A DNA stretch of 64,000 nt from Marinimicrobium sp050113635 (GTDB lineage Bacteria > Pseudomonadota > Gammaproteobacteria > Pseudomonadales > Cellvibrionaceae). The DNA is taken from the NCBI RefSeq assembly GCF_050113635.1, contig NZ_JBNJLT010000001.1, forward strand, positions 372,001 to 436,000, written 5' to 3'. The position numbers and the translations under genes were made by a program. The notes under the pieces are model-generated. The model saw nothing but the letters and a program-made list of their open reading frames with translations. It did not search any database and was not told the DNA's origin. This document shows, one piece after another, positions 24,837-34,387 of the stretch; position 1 is the first letter of the stretch; every line of letters begins with the position of its first letter.

Positions 24837-25178
24837 AATCATTCTCCTGAACACGGTTGAAAGATGGGTGACGGCAGGCTAAACCCACTGTCAGGGTGCT
24901 TAATGCTAGCACAACCGGTGCAGCACTTCGGTGTGCAACGCCCGGCTTGAAATCGCCAGTTCCGGGATTTTCAGTTTCCCCCTGGCTGTTGGTATGAAGA
25001 AGCCTGATCTAAGAAACCCAATATAAACACTTGGGCTGAATAGCGAGAGCCAATGAGTATATCAGTCACTAGGATACACACAGAGCAGGCTACTTTCTTT
25101 TACATTTTGCTACTTTTTCTGAAGATACACAAAGCCGAAGGGCGAGCCCCTGGCTCGCCCTTCATACTGCGACTGGGC
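24837..25178. other. Intergenic region between groL and sodB
   Basis: Contains the groL terminator at its right end and presumably the sodB promoter on the minus strand, which I could not place with confidence. The middle (about 25000-25120) is AT-rich. No gene is supported. Confidence 0.5.
25137..25163 (-). terminator. Terminator hairpin of groESL
   Basis: A perfect 12-bp stem (25137-25148 with 25152-25163) and 3-nt loop, 16 bp after the groL stop. The minus-strand continuation is only moderately T-rich (CGGCTTTGTGT). Confidence 0.75.
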
Positions 25179-26828
25179 TTACATCATGCCGCCCATGCCA
25201 CCCATTCCGCCCATACCACCCATGTCCGGGGCGGCAGGCGCTTTATCGTCTTCAGGCTCATCAGCCACCATGGCTTCGGTGGTGATCATCAAGCCAGCGA
25301 CGGAACCGGCGGCCTGCAGAGCAGTACGAGTCACCTTGGCCGGGTCCAGAATACCCATGGCCAACATGTCACCAAACTCGCCAGTACCGGCGTTGTAACC
25401 AAAGGCGCCTTCACCTTTCTTGACCTGATCGATCACTACGGAGGCTTCTTCACCCGCGTTGCTCACGATTTGACGCAGTGGAGCTTCCATAGCGCGACGG
25501 GCGATAGCGATACCAGCGTTTTGGTCTTCGTTGTCACCTTTCAGGTCAGCAATGGCGGCAATGGCACGCACCAGCGCGGTACCACCACCAGGCACCACAC
25601 CTTCTTCAACGGCGGCGCGAGTAGCGTGCAGGGCATCTTCCACGCGCGCTTTTTTCTCTTTCATTTCGATTTCAGTGGCAGCGCCTACCTTGATCACGGC
25701 AACACCACCGGCCAGCTTGGCTACACGTTCCTGCAGTTTTTCGCGATCATAGTCGGAAGAGGTATCTTCCATCTGAGTGCGAATCTGATTCACGCGCGCT
25801 TCGATGTCTGCATTGTTGCCAGCGCCGTCCACGATCACGGTGTTCTCTTTGGACATGGTGACGCGCTTGGCGCGGCCCAGGTGTTCCAGAGTCACATTTT
25901 CCAGATCAAGGCCCACTTCTTCGGAAATCACGGTGCCACCGGTCAGAATAGCAATGTCTTGCAACATGGCTTTGCGACGGTCACCGAAGCCCGGCGCTTT
26001 ACACGCGGCTACTTTCACAATGCCGCGCATGTTGTTCACGACCAGCGTCGCCAGTGCTTCGCCTTCAACATCTTCACCGATAATCACCAACGGCTTGTTG
26101 GCCTTGGCAACGGCTTCCAGTGTCGGCAGCAGTTCGCGGATATTGGAGATTTTCTTGTCGACCAGCAGGATGTAGGGGTCGTCTTGTTCGACGCTCATGT
26201 TGTCCTGATTGGTGATGAAGTACGGAGACAGATAACCGCGGTCAAACTGCATACCTTCAACCACGTCCAGCTCGTTTTCCAGGCTGGAGCCTTCTTCCAC
26301 GGTGATCACGCCTTCTTTGCCCACTTTCTCCATGGCCTTAGCAATCAGCTCGCCCACATCAGTGTCGGAGTTGGCGGAGATCGTGCCCACCTGAGAAATC
26401 GCCTTGCTGTCTTCACAGGGCTTGGCCAGCTTGCGGATTTCTTCCACGGCGGCGGTTACGGCTTTGTCGATACCACGCTTGAGATCCATGGGGTTCATGC
26501 CAGCGGCTACCGACTTCAAACCTTCGGTCACGATAGACTGGGCCAGAACCGTCGCGGTGGTAGTACCGTCACCCGCTTCGTCAGAAGCGCGAGAAGCCAC
26601 TTCCTTGACCATCTGGGCACCCATGTTCTCGAATTTGTCTCTCAGGGTGATCTCTTTGGCGACAGATACACCGTCTTTGGTGACAGTCGGAGCACCGAAA
26701 GACTTCTCCAGTACCACGTTTCGACCTTTGGGACCCAAGGTCGCTTTCACAGCGTCGGCCAGAACATTGACGCCCTTGAGCATACGCTGACGGGCGCTAT
26801 CGCCAAATTTCACTTCTTTAGCTGCCAT
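25179..26828 (-). CDS. groL: Chaperonin GroEL
   Basis: The 60-kDa chaperonin forms a double heptameric ring that folds proteins with ATP and GroES. The 549-aa protein begins MAAKEVKFGDSARQRML and shows KATLGPKGRNVVLEKSFG, DGTTTATVLAQSIV (nucleotide site), the GEDVEGEALATLVVN apical segment, and the C-terminal GGM repeat tail. It lies 59 bp after groES and shares its promoter. Confidence 0.99.
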   Translation of the reverse strand: MAAKEVKFGDSARQRMLKGVNVLADAVKATLGPKGRNVVLEKSFGAPTVTKDGVSVAKEITLRDKFENMGAQMVKEVASRASDEAGDGTTTATVLAQSIVTEGLKSVAAGMNPMDLKRGIDKAVTAAVEEIRKLAKPCEDSKAISQVGTISANSDTDVGELIAKAMEKVGKEGVITVEEGSSLENELDVVEGMQFDRGYLSPYFITNQDNMSVEQDDPYILLVDKKISNIRELLPTLEAVAKANKPLVIIGEDVEGEALATLVVNNMRGIVKVAACKAPGFGDRRKAMLQDIAILTGGTVISEEVGLDLENVTLEHLGRAKRVTMSKENTVIVDGAGNNADIEARVNQIRTQMEDTSSDYDREKLQERVAKLAGGVAVIKVGAATEIEMKEKKARVEDALHATRAAVEEGVVPGGGTALVRAIAAIADLKGDNEDQNAGIAIARRAMEAPLRQIVSNAGEEASVVIDQVKKGEGAFGYNAGTGEFGDMLAMGILDPAKVTRTALQAAGSVAGLMITTEAMVADEPEDDKAPAAPDMGGMGGMGGMGGMM

Positions 26829-26887
26829 AGTGCTTTCCTTCCAATAACTTGTTCAATTAACAGTCAGTCGAGAGATCGGAGCCGGGT

Positions 26888-27178
26888 TTACGCCAGCACC
26901 GCCTTGATGTCGCTTTCGCTCAGGATGACAAGCTCTTCGCCATCCACTTCGATGGTGTCGCTTCCGGCATACTTACCGAAGACCACGACATCACCCAGCT
27001 TCACGTCGACCGGGCGAACGTCACCATTGTCCAGTACGCGGCCATTGCCCACGGCAACCACCTCACCCTGATTGGGCTTTTCTTTGGCGGAGCCCGGCAG
27101 AACGATACCGCCCGCGGTCTTTTCCTCTTCCTCCTTGCGGCGCACCACAACGCGATCGTGTAAAGGACGAATTTTCAT
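26888..27178 (-). CDS. groES: Co-chaperonin GroES
   Basis: The heptameric lid of GroEL. The 96-aa protein has MKIRPLHDRVVVRRKEEEEK, the mobile loop TAGGIVLPGSAKEKP and the C-terminal EELVILSESDIKAVLA. First gene of the groESL operon, with a sigma-32-like promoter about 135 bp upstream. Confidence 0.98.
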   Translation of the reverse strand: MKIRPLHDRVVVRRKEEEEKTAGGIVLPGSAKEKPNQGEVVAVGNGRVLDNGDVRPVDVKLGDVVVFGKYAGSDTIEVDGEELVILSESDIKAVLA

Positions 27179-27310
27179 GGACTTTTATCTCCAACTAGCG
27201 TTAAACACTGAAAATGAGCCGGGTTGCCCCGGATTTGACGTCATTGATTGTGACCGAAGCCACATGCTCCGCCAACAATGCCGACGGAGCGAAACCGGAT
27301 GTGACAGGGT

Positions 27311-27339
27311 AATTGGGGATGGGGCCGACGGATTTCAAC
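27311..27339 (-). promoter_or_regulatory. Sigma-32 (heat-shock) promoter of groESL
   Basis: On the minus strand GTTGAAA (27339-27333) and CCCCAATT (27318-27311) are separated by 14 bp. The published enterobacterial consensus is CTTGAAA-(11-16)-CCCCATNT, so this matches 6/7 and most of the -10. The leader to the groES ATG would be about 125 nt. No CIRCE inverted repeat is seen, so RpoH control rather than HrcA is suggested. Confidence 0.65.
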
Positions 27340-27378
27340 GGCTTTGTGGGAATTTTTTGTGTTTTTTACGCTCGACCA

Positions 27379-28428
27379 CTACCACTCATAGGTCAGCCCC
27401 ACCACCAGACGCACATCTTCGCGCTCGGTGTCGGGCTGGGGATCATTATCGACCTGATAATCGAGCTTTACTTCAGAGTACAGGCGAGACGCGATCATCG
27501 TGTTGAAGCCTGTGGTCGTGGTGAGATACCAGTCGCGAGCCTCCTCGAAAGAGCGCACATACTCATTGCGGTGAAACAGCGAAACCCCCAGCGGCAGCTT
27601 ATAGCGAAAATCCGTGCTCACCCGCCAGGAAACCCGCTCTTCCTGCCGCACAAAATCCGGCCCGGGAGAGGCTGGCACCTCGTAGGTGTCGGAAACCAGT
27701 ACCAGGCCACTGGTCATCGCCAGCGCGGTCGTGGCGTTTTCCCAGAACTGGTAACCCGTACCGGTACCAATGTTGTAGTAACGATCTACGGAGCGGGTTT
27801 CGTCTCGCCCGAAGCGAGCATCGCTGTTAAGGAACCAGCGTTCGCGAAAGAACCAATCCAGCACATACCGCCCGCCCCAGCGTACATCGGGCTCATCCTG
27901 GCCACTGGAGTAACTGGCGTACTCGAAACTTCCGCTGTGCCGCCAGTCCACGCGACGGTATTCCACACTGGAGACCACTCGCCAATCGTCTTTCACTTCG
28001 TTACCCCGGGCGTAGGTGCCCGACATATTGACCCGCCCGGTCAGAGTCCGGCTTTCACCGGTGCGGAACTGCTGGTACGGAATAATCATGGCCAACGACA
28101 CCAGCGGCACTCGACGGGGAATGACATCGTCCCCACAGGAATACACGAGGTGCTCCTGATCCATGCCATTCACCGTGCAGGGCTCACCCACCCCGTTGAT
28201 TTTCAGTGGCTTGCTGGTCTGTAAGTCGTAAATTTTGGTTTTATCGATGGTCAATTGACCCAGGGATTCGGACTGCCAGATCACCGAGTTCTCATCCGCA
28301 CGCACGAATTCGCCCGCGATCCGGTCACCGTTTTGCAATTCCAGCATTCCCGCAGAAGCTGGCAGAGCAACGAGTGACAGAACCGACAGCGCGAGGCGCC
28401 AATATGAAGCGTATTGGGAAAACGGCAT
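27379..28428 (-). CDS. DUF481 family outer-membrane protein
   Basis: A 349-aa product with a signal peptide (about 1-26, LALSVLSLVALPASA) and a C-terminal DUF481 beta-barrel-like domain (about 140-349) ending in the aromatic TYEW typical of outer-membrane proteins. The N-terminal mature part (about 27-90, GMLELQNGDRIAGEFVR and GQLTIDKTKIYDL) is the small beta domain often preceding DUF481. Function is unknown; relatives are considered salt-stress-related outer-membrane proteins. The ATG at 28428 is chosen because it starts the signal peptide; the frame is open to 28575. Confidence 0.85.
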   Translation of the reverse strand: MPFSQYASYWRLALSVLSLVALPASAGMLELQNGDRIAGEFVRADENSVIWQSESLGQLTIDKTKIYDLQTSKPLKINGVGEPCTVNGMDQEHLVYSCGDDVIPRRVPLVSLAMIIPYQQFRTGESRTLTGRVNMSGTYARGNEVKDDWRVVSSVEYRRVDWRHSGSFEYASYSSGQDEPDVRWGGRYVLDWFFRERWFLNSDARFGRDETRSVDRYYNIGTGTGYQFWENATTALAMTSGLVLVSDTYEVPASPGPDFVRQEERVSWRVSTDFRYKLPLGVSLFHRNEYVRSFEEARDWYLTTTTGFNTMIASRLYSEVKLDYQVDNDPQPDTEREDVRLVVGLTYEW

Positions 28429-28484
28429 GCAACATCGCGGTTTTTGCTGGAAGAGGCGCACTTTACCACACATGATGCTACCGA

Positions 28485-29858
28485 CTATAGGGCACGGGCA
28501 CGATTCTGGTGCATCAGCCACAGAATCAGCGCGATGGCTGGCACCCCCAGGGCACCGGAATACACAAAGAACCAAAAGAAGCCCACGTGTTCGGCTACTA
28601 TGCCACTAAAGCCGCCAATCACTTTGCCCGGCAGGGTCATCAGAGAGCTGAACAGGGCATACTGGGTGGCAGTGTATTCGCTGCTGACGAGGCTCGACAT
28701 CCAGGCAATCAGACCCGCCATGGCCAGCCCACCACAGAAGTTCTCGCCACTGATGGTAATCACCAGCATCCACAGCTGATTACCCACCAGAGCGGTGGTG
28801 GAGTACAATAAATTCGTGGCCGCCGCCAGAATAGCCCCGGCAAGCAGCACACGTAAGAGACCATATCGCGGCACCAGGACCCCGCCAGCCAGCCCGCCTA
28901 CCACCGTCATGGCCGCACCGTACAAACCGCTGATACTGGCAATTTCCTCCCGGGTGAAGCCCGTCTCCAGATAAAAAGGCATCGCCATGGACGCCATGCT
29001 GATGTCGGTGATGCGATAAGCACCCACAATCAACAACAGCAGGGCCGATTGAGGGCCGTAGCGGCGAAAGAAATCCACCACCGGGCACACCACGGCCCCA
29101 ATGAACCAGGCAACCGCGTGCCGCGCTGACGAGGGTACATGGGCGTTGCGTTTAAGGTAGTCCTGTGCGCGCTGCTCCAGTAACACAGTATCCGAGGAGC
29201 GGCTTACCTCCGGCTCGCGAGATAACAGCACCGTGACTATTCCCACCCCCATCAGCGCCGCCATCAGAATATAAACGCCGGGCCATGAGATCCAGGACAC
29301 CATGTAGAGGGCGCCCGCGCTGGCCATCAACACCGCGAGCCGATAGCTAAACACGTACGTGGCCGACATGGCGGCCTGCCGCTCAACCGTGACCGCCTCA
29401 ATGCGCCAGGCATCAATCGCCACGTCTTGTGTCGCGGAGCCGAAGGCCACCAGCAGCGCCATCAGAGCCAGCCACTCCAGATCCCGCACCGGGTCTGTAG
29501 CGGCCATCGCCAACAAACCACCCGCGATGGTCAGCTGCGCCAGCAGCATCCAGCTGCGCCGACGCCCGAGCAGTTTGCCCAGCACGGGGATAGACACCCG
29601 ATCAACCACCGGGGCCCAGAAGATTTTGATGGAGTAGGTGATACCGATCCAGCTAAAGAAGCCAATGCTGGCTTTACTCACCCCCGCCTCGGTAAGCCAG
29701 GCGGTTAATGTGGAAAAAACCAGCATATAGGGCAGGCCGGCGGAGAAGCCCAGCATCGCCATCGCCGCCACACGAGGGTGAAGATAGATTGCCAGGGACT
29801 CTTTCCATGAGCGGGACGGGTTCCATGAGCGGGACGGGCTCTGGTTTGACTCAGGCAT
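28485..29858 (-). CDS. ampG: AmpG-like muropeptide permease (MFS transporter)
   Basis: AmpG imports GlcNAc-anhydroMurNAc peptides for peptidoglycan recycling and AmpC beta-lactamase induction. The 457-aa protein has about 12 membrane helices, the conserved GFSAGLPYMLVFSTLTAWL first helix, APVVDRVSIPVLGKLLGRRRSW after helix 2 and TQDVAIDAWRIE after helix 4, all typical of AmpG. An 18-bp in-frame duplication near the start (29803-29838) repeats the residues PSRSWK/N. Located close to ampD and ampE on the same strand. Confidence 0.9.
   Translation of the reverse strand: MPESNQSPSRSWNPSRSWKESLAIYLHPRVAAMAMLGFSAGLPYMLVFSTLTAWLTEAGVSKASIGFFSWIGITYSIKIFWAPVVDRVSIPVLGKLLGRRRSWMLLAQLTIAGGLLAMAATDPVRDLEWLALMALLVAFGSATQDVAIDAWRIEAVTVERQAAMSATYVFSYRLAVLMASAGALYMVSWISWPGVYILMAALMGVGIVTVLLSREPEVSRSSDTVLLEQRAQDYLKRNAHVPSSARHAVAWFIGAVVCPVVDFFRRYGPQSALLLLIVGAYRITDISMASMAMPFYLETGFTREEIASISGLYGAAMTVVGGLAGGVLVPRYGLLRVLLAGAILAAATNLLYSTTALVGNQLWMLVITISGENFCGGLAMAGLIAWMSSLVSSEYTATQYALFSSLMTLPGKVIGGFSGIVAEHVGFFWFFVYSGALGVPAIALILWLMHQNRARAL
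29803..29838. repeat. Perfect tandem duplication, 2 x 18 bp, inside ampG 5' end
   Basis: Two identical 18-bp units, 29803-29820 and 29821-29838, in frame. They encode a repeated Pro-Ser-Arg-Ser-Trp block in the cytoplasmic N-tail of AmpG, outside any membrane helix. Confidence 0.9.
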
Positions 29859-29884
29859 GAAACATCCGGGCTACCAGGGGAAAC

Positions 29885-30370
29885 TCAGTCCCGAAAATTG
29901 GTGAACTGCAACGGCATATCGATGGATTGCGTCTCTCTCAGCAGAGTCATCACCTGCTGCAAGTCGTCCCGTTTTTTACCGGTGACCCGCAATTGATCGC
30001 CCTGGATCTGAGCCTGTACCTTGAGCTTGGAGTCCTTGATCAATTTGACCATTTTTTTGCACAGGTCCGTTTCCAGGCCAGTGCGCACCACGGCGTCCTG
30101 TCGTACCTGTTTGCCAGAGGCAACCGGCGCGCCGATATCAAGACAAGCGATATCGATATTGTTTTTAACGAGCGCACTTTGCAGGATATCCTGCATTTGA
30201 CTCACCTGGAATTCGGCCTCGGCCGTCAACGTCACGGTGTAGTCGTTGCGCTCGAAGTGAGCATCCACACCCTTGAAATCATAGCGATTGCCGATCAGGC
30301 GGTTCGCCTGATCCACGGCATTAGTGAGTACATGCTTGTCCACTTCGGACACCACATCAAAAGACGGCAT
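29885..30370 (-). CDS. yajQ: YajQ family nucleotide-binding protein
   Basis: The 161-aa protein (E. coli YajQ 163) has the family N-terminus PSFDVVSEVDKHVLTNAVDQ, the RYDFKGVDA segment and the ending SIDMPLQFTNFRD. Family members bind nucleotides; in Xanthomonas a relative binds cyclic di-GMP and acts as a regulator. Placed between ampG and ampE on the same strand, 24 bp after ampE. Confidence 0.93.
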   Translation of the reverse strand: MPSFDVVSEVDKHVLTNAVDQANRLIGNRYDFKGVDAHFERNDYTVTLTAEAEFQVSQMQDILQSALVKNNIDIACLDIGAPVASGKQVRQDAVVRTGLETDLCKKMVKLIKDSKLKVQAQIQGDQLRVTGKKRDDLQQVMTLLRETQSIDMPLQFTNFRD

Positions 30371-30394
30371 ATCAAACCTCGTAGAACATCAATC

Positions 30395-31231
30395 TCAAGC
30401 CAATAATGTTATCAGCGCCAGAACGCTGACCCACAGCAGCAGCGAGCGAGAAAATAAGGGTTGACTGGCGCGGACAGCGTCCAGATCAACCTCGTTTTGG
30501 CTTACTGGGGGGCGCCCGAGGGCGCCCAGCAGCATGTCGTACAGCAGCGCCGCCGAGCTTTTGTTGCGGTTGGTCAGGTGATTTTGGCAGCGTGGGAAGC
30601 AGCTATCAAAATTCCCCGCCATTGCCCAGGTCAGGCCCAGCAAACGCACCACCGGCCACTCCAAAAGCCAGAGCCAGCGCGCGGCTGACCGGGTATCCAG
30701 GCGTTCACGATAAAGCACACTCAAGCGGTACATCAGGGCTCCCGCCGGGCCCAGAACCAAAAACCAGAAGATCACCGCGAACATCCGTTCGCAGCTTCGA
30801 TAGGCAACCGCTCGCAACGCCTGTCGGTGCAACTCCCCCCAATCAGACGCCATTACAGAGGATTCACCTGCCCCTTGCAGGCGTTCCAGTTGATTGGCCG
30901 CACTCACCGAATCCCCCCGCTCGGAGGCCTCAATATAGGCACCGACTTGCGCGGAGAAGTCACCGCGCCCGAGACTGTATAGCAACACCGGGACGGAGAT
31001 TATCAAAATCCAGACCGTAGACGACTCCCGCGCCAGCCACCAGCACAACAGCCACAGCAGCAGGGTTGGCGCCAAAACCGCCAGCAACAGATGGCATCGG
31101 CCTCGCGAGCGCCCCGGCCAGGCATCAAGGCGAGCGATATAGCGACTAAACCAGCCATCTTTTTGCAACGGGGCACCCGAGCCCCACCATTGGACCAGAG
31201 CGAGCACCAACAACACACTGAGGAAGGTCAT
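30395..31231 (-). CDS. ampE: AmpE, inner-membrane protein of the beta-lactamase regulation pair
   Basis: AmpE is a polytopic inner-membrane protein of the CobD/CbiB-like superfamily, encoded with AmpD; its exact role is unknown. The 278-aa protein has about four hydrophobic segments (N-terminal FLSVLLVLALVQWW, about 50-90, about 130-150, and C-terminal SLLLWVSVLALITLLA). Its ATG overlaps the ampD stop by 4 bp (ATGA), so the pair is translationally coupled. Confidence 0.88.
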   Translation of the reverse strand: MTFLSVLLVLALVQWWGSGAPLQKDGWFSRYIARLDAWPGRSRGRCHLLLAVLAPTLLLWLLCWWLARESSTVWILIISVPVLLYSLGRGDFSAQVGAYIEASERGDSVSAANQLERLQGAGESSVMASDWGELHRQALRAVAYRSCERMFAVIFWFLVLGPAGALMYRLSVLYRERLDTRSAARWLWLLEWPVVRLLGLTWAMAGNFDSCFPRCQNHLTNRNKSSAALLYDMLLGALGRPPVSQNEVDLDAVRASQPLFSRSLLLWVSVLALITLLA

Positions 31232-31785
31232 AAGCGTTCCGCGAGCAAGGTTCGAAAATGTGTCCAGTCAAACGCCGGGCCCGGATCCGTTTTACGCCCT
31301 GGGGCGATATCGGAATGGCCCACGATTCGATCGAGTGTCAGTTCCGGGTAGCTGGATAATAACAGACCGGTGACCTCGGCTAAACGCTGGTATTGCTCGG
31401 GGGTGTAGGAGACGTCATCACACCCTTCCAGCTCAATGCCCAGGCTGAAGTCGTTGCACTCGGAGCGGCCCCGGAACTCGGACGCCCCGGCATGCCAGGC
31501 TCGCCCCTGCAGCGGCACAAACTGCATCAATTGGCCTTGTCGATCAATAAAGAGGTGGGAGGAGACCCGAAGCTCACGAATCTGTTCGAAATAGGGGTGG
31601 CGCTGCACGTCCAGGCGATTGCAGAAGAAGTCTTCCACGCAGCCTGTGCCGAACTCACCCGGGGGCAAGCTGATGTTGTGAATCACCAGCAGACTGACCG
31701 CCTCACCGGAGGGGCGATCGTTATAGTTGGGAGAAGGGCAGCGCCGGGCAGCGCTCAACCAGCCCTCGTGAATGAACTCGCTCAC
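31228..31785 (-). CDS. ampD: 1,6-anhydro-N-acetylmuramyl-L-alanine amidase AmpD
   Basis: Cytosolic zinc amidase that removes the stem peptide from anhydro-muropeptides in cell-wall recycling. The 185-aa protein shows the amidase_2 fold: zinc ligands in LVIHNISLPPGEFG and VGHSDIAPGRKTDPG, with WHAGAS and FSLGIELEG between. The GTG at 31785 is chosen because GGAG lies 8 nt upstream and the protein then begins SEFIHEGWLSAARR like orthologues (E. coli MLLEEGWLVGARR); the frame continues to an ATG at 31833. Confidence 0.92.
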   Translation of the reverse strand: MSEFIHEGWLSAARRCPSPNYNDRPSGEAVSLLVIHNISLPPGEFGTGCVEDFFCNRLDVQRHPYFEQIRELRVSSHLFIDRQGQLMQFVPLQGRAWHAGASEFRGRSECNDFSLGIELEGCDDVSYTPEQYQRLAEVTGLLLSSYPELTLDRIVGHSDIAPGRKTDPGPAFDWTHFRTLLAERL

Positions 31786-31909
31786 AGTTACTCCAGCAGT
31801 CACTGATGAGCGAATGATACAGGTGAAGGTCACATTTGTCCTCGCCGGACCACGGCAGCGTTACAAGCAGCGGGGTCGAGCGATTACTGGACGGGCGATT
31901 ATGTGAGGA

Positions 31910-34183
31910 TCACAGATTGCGTGCGCTGCGAAGATTACCGATAACCGCTTCCAGAGCCCGATCAAACAGCATACTGTCATCCAGCAGACGCATATCCCCG
32001 GCTTTGAGCGACTTGGCCAGACTCTCACGGGTTTCCTCGGCGACTTTCATTCCGGCGCGGTTCACAAAAATGTACTTTCCGGTCGGCTTGATAATGGCCG
32101 CCAACCGACAGCGAAACACTTGGTCTTCCGAGGTCTGTACTTCAAACCAGGTACCCTGCGACAGATTAGCCACCAGCGCCAGGTGCGGGTCGGAAGTCGG
32201 CACCTCAGGAGTTGACGCCGATACCGGTGTCTCTGCCGACGGCTGTTCGGACGGGGGGGCGGACTCGGCCTGGGTCTGGGCCGCTACCGGCTCGGACGCC
32301 AACTTCGATGGCGATTGGCTTCTGGGTGGCGAGACTTCTTGAACGCCTTCTGCCATCACTTCTTCAGGCTCTGCCTCTTGTAGCACGGTGCTCTCACCAA
32401 CCTCTCTCAAGCGAGAGAGGTGCAGTTGCTCAAGCTGCTTGAACAGCTGGTTCATTTCGAACGGGTTGTAGGCAATAGACTCCAATCCACTGCGCAGCCG
32501 GGGCAGCAGCATTGGTACGAGCTTAAGCAGCGTGCGCCGGTTTTCTTTGTTCATGCTCGCGGTCACACTCCAGATAAGCTGTTCCGCGGTCTCCAGTGTC
32601 TCGTCCCAATCCTTACTGCTGGTGCCTTGTTTCAAGGCCACGATAAAAAGCACCTTGGCCCAGGCTTCCTCCAGCAGGCGCTGAGCCGCAGGCGCCAACA
32701 CCAGCCCTTGTGTGCGGGCCGCCAGGGCAGCGTCCACCTGAGCACGAGCGCGCTCTGCCCGGGCCTTGCCATCCTCGGCGTCCAGCGTGCGCTGTTCAAG
32801 AATGCGTGCCCGGCGCCGCTCTTTTTCCAGGTAGGCGCGGAAGTCGAGCAGCATGCGCTCAAAAATGCCGACGTCACTCTCGAACTCGGACAACAGTTGT
32901 TGCACCACTTCTTCAACCTTGCGATACAGCGGGTCCCGGCTGCGCCGCTCCTCGCCCGGATCCTGCCATCCAAGCGCTGCCATCGCCAACTCATTGAGCA
33001 GTCGACGCGCCGGGTGGCCGCCGCGACTGAAGAAGCTCTTGTCCACGATGGCGACTTTGATCAACGGGATTTGCAAACGCCCAAGCAGCGCTTTCATGGG
33101 CGCTGCCAGGTTGCGATCATCCAGAATGAACTCAAACATCATGCTGACGAGATTAATGACATCTTCGTCCACACGATTAAGGGAGCGGGCCGCTTCGCCC
33201 TGCTTCATGTGCCGCAACAGCTGAGACACATCCACTGGCGCCATATCGCCGGTCGGTGCGGACTGCTGGACGCGGGAAAGCAGTCCCATTAACTCGTGGC
33301 TGTCGAGCGCCTGGCCGCTGTCCTCCCGGCTGCCCCGCTCACTCCGCTCGTCGGACAGCAAGCTACGCAGTGTGTGCAACACCTGATCGGTTTCATCGTT
33401 ACGCAGATTGCGTTCAGCACGGGCGGATGGCTTCGGGCGGGACGCCCTTGACGTCGCGGGCGCGCCGACTTTAAGAGAAGGCAGAATATTGGCGTCGATC
33501 AGCTGCTGGTTCAATGACTGGTACAGTTCCCCCAGGCGCCCCACCAGCACTTTGTCAAACAGCTTGAACAGCACCAGCTTTGCTTTCACATCAATTTTCA
33601 GGCCGCGGCTCGCTTCGGAGAATCCGTTACAAATGGCGTCCGCGCCGAGGGGATTGTTCTGCTGGTACACTTTGACAGGCACCAGCTGATCCATTCGCAG
33701 GGTCAAGTGTTGCAAGCTCTCGGCGAACTGGCTGTTGGCTTTGTTGACCATGGTCTCCGTGGCCACAAGCTGTTCCAGCTCATCGTTCTGCACCAGCGCC
33801 AACTCATCGGGGGAGACGCGATCCTCTCCCTGGTCCTCTGTCTGGCCCAGCCGCTCCGCTTGTAGGTTCAGCAGCGCCGCAAAATGGCTGTCGAGGCACT
33901 GAAAAAAAGCCTGCTCGATGGATCGCCTCTGGAGGCGGACCTCCCGCATGGAATCAAAGTAAAGGTTTTGCTCCTGATTATTATTGGCCTGATCCGCCAG
34001 TTCAAACAGTGCATCGTCCGCTTCGTCGAACAGCACCCCCAGACGCCCCTGCAACGCTTGCCTTGCCCGATCACGAACACCATGCATCGCCGCCGGCAGG
34101 CGTGCCAGCGAGGGGGCGGTCACTTGGCGTCGCTCCGTGAGCCTCACTACGTTCTCGCGATTGGGAGGAACGGTATCGTTCAT
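31910..34183 (-). CDS. DUF1631 family protein
   Basis: A 757-aa, helix-rich cytoplasmic protein of the DUF1631 family, widespread in Pseudomonas-like bacteria, function unknown. No signal peptide or membrane helix. The middle (about 430-620) is highly charged with likely coiled coil; a Pro/Ser/Glu-rich linker follows (about 620-670); the last part (about 675-757) forms a small beta-like module with LAAIIKPTGKYIFVNRAGMKV that resembles PilZ-linked regions. Start ATG at 34183. It stands alone on the minus strand. Confidence 0.82.
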   Translation of the reverse strand: MNDTVPPNRENVVRLTERRQVTAPSLARLPAAMHGVRDRARQALQGRLGVLFDEADDALFELADQANNNQEQNLYFDSMREVRLQRRSIEQAFFQCLDSHFAALLNLQAERLGQTEDQGEDRVSPDELALVQNDELEQLVATETMVNKANSQFAESLQHLTLRMDQLVPVKVYQQNNPLGADAICNGFSEASRGLKIDVKAKLVLFKLFDKVLVGRLGELYQSLNQQLIDANILPSLKVGAPATSRASRPKPSARAERNLRNDETDQVLHTLRSLLSDERSERGSREDSGQALDSHELMGLLSRVQQSAPTGDMAPVDVSQLLRHMKQGEAARSLNRVDEDVINLVSMMFEFILDDRNLAAPMKALLGRLQIPLIKVAIVDKSFFSRGGHPARRLLNELAMAALGWQDPGEERRSRDPLYRKVEEVVQQLLSEFESDVGIFERMLLDFRAYLEKERRRARILEQRTLDAEDGKARAERARAQVDAALAARTQGLVLAPAAQRLLEEAWAKVLFIVALKQGTSSKDWDETLETAEQLIWSVTASMNKENRRTLLKLVPMLLPRLRSGLESIAYNPFEMNQLFKQLEQLHLSRLREVGESTVLQEAEPEEVMAEGVQEVSPPRSQSPSKLASEPVAAQTQAESAPPSEQPSAETPVSASTPEVPTSDPHLALVANLSQGTWFEVQTSEDQVFRCRLAAIIKPTGKYIFVNRAGMKVAEETRESLAKSLKAGDMRLLDDSMLFDRALEAVIGNLRSARNL

Positions 34184-34387
34184 GTTGGTTTACCTGGAGA
34201 GTGGTCACTGTCGAAACTATTTACAGTCACTTCAAGTAGTATAACGGGCCTGGGGACACCGCCTACCCACAAATGATAAGATCGAGAAACCTATCACAAT
34301 TTCTGCTAAACACGGCTTTTTCTTAGATCCATTTGTGCACAAAGGTCGCCAGGCCCGCACAACCGGCTATAAAACGGAGTGCCTTGT

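Noticed and set aside
25053..27071. A 672-codon open frame on the plus strand opposite groL and groES
   Set aside because: It is the complement of the highly expressed groESL genes, with no ribosome site or family similarity; long antisense frames are common opposite GC-rich coding sequence.
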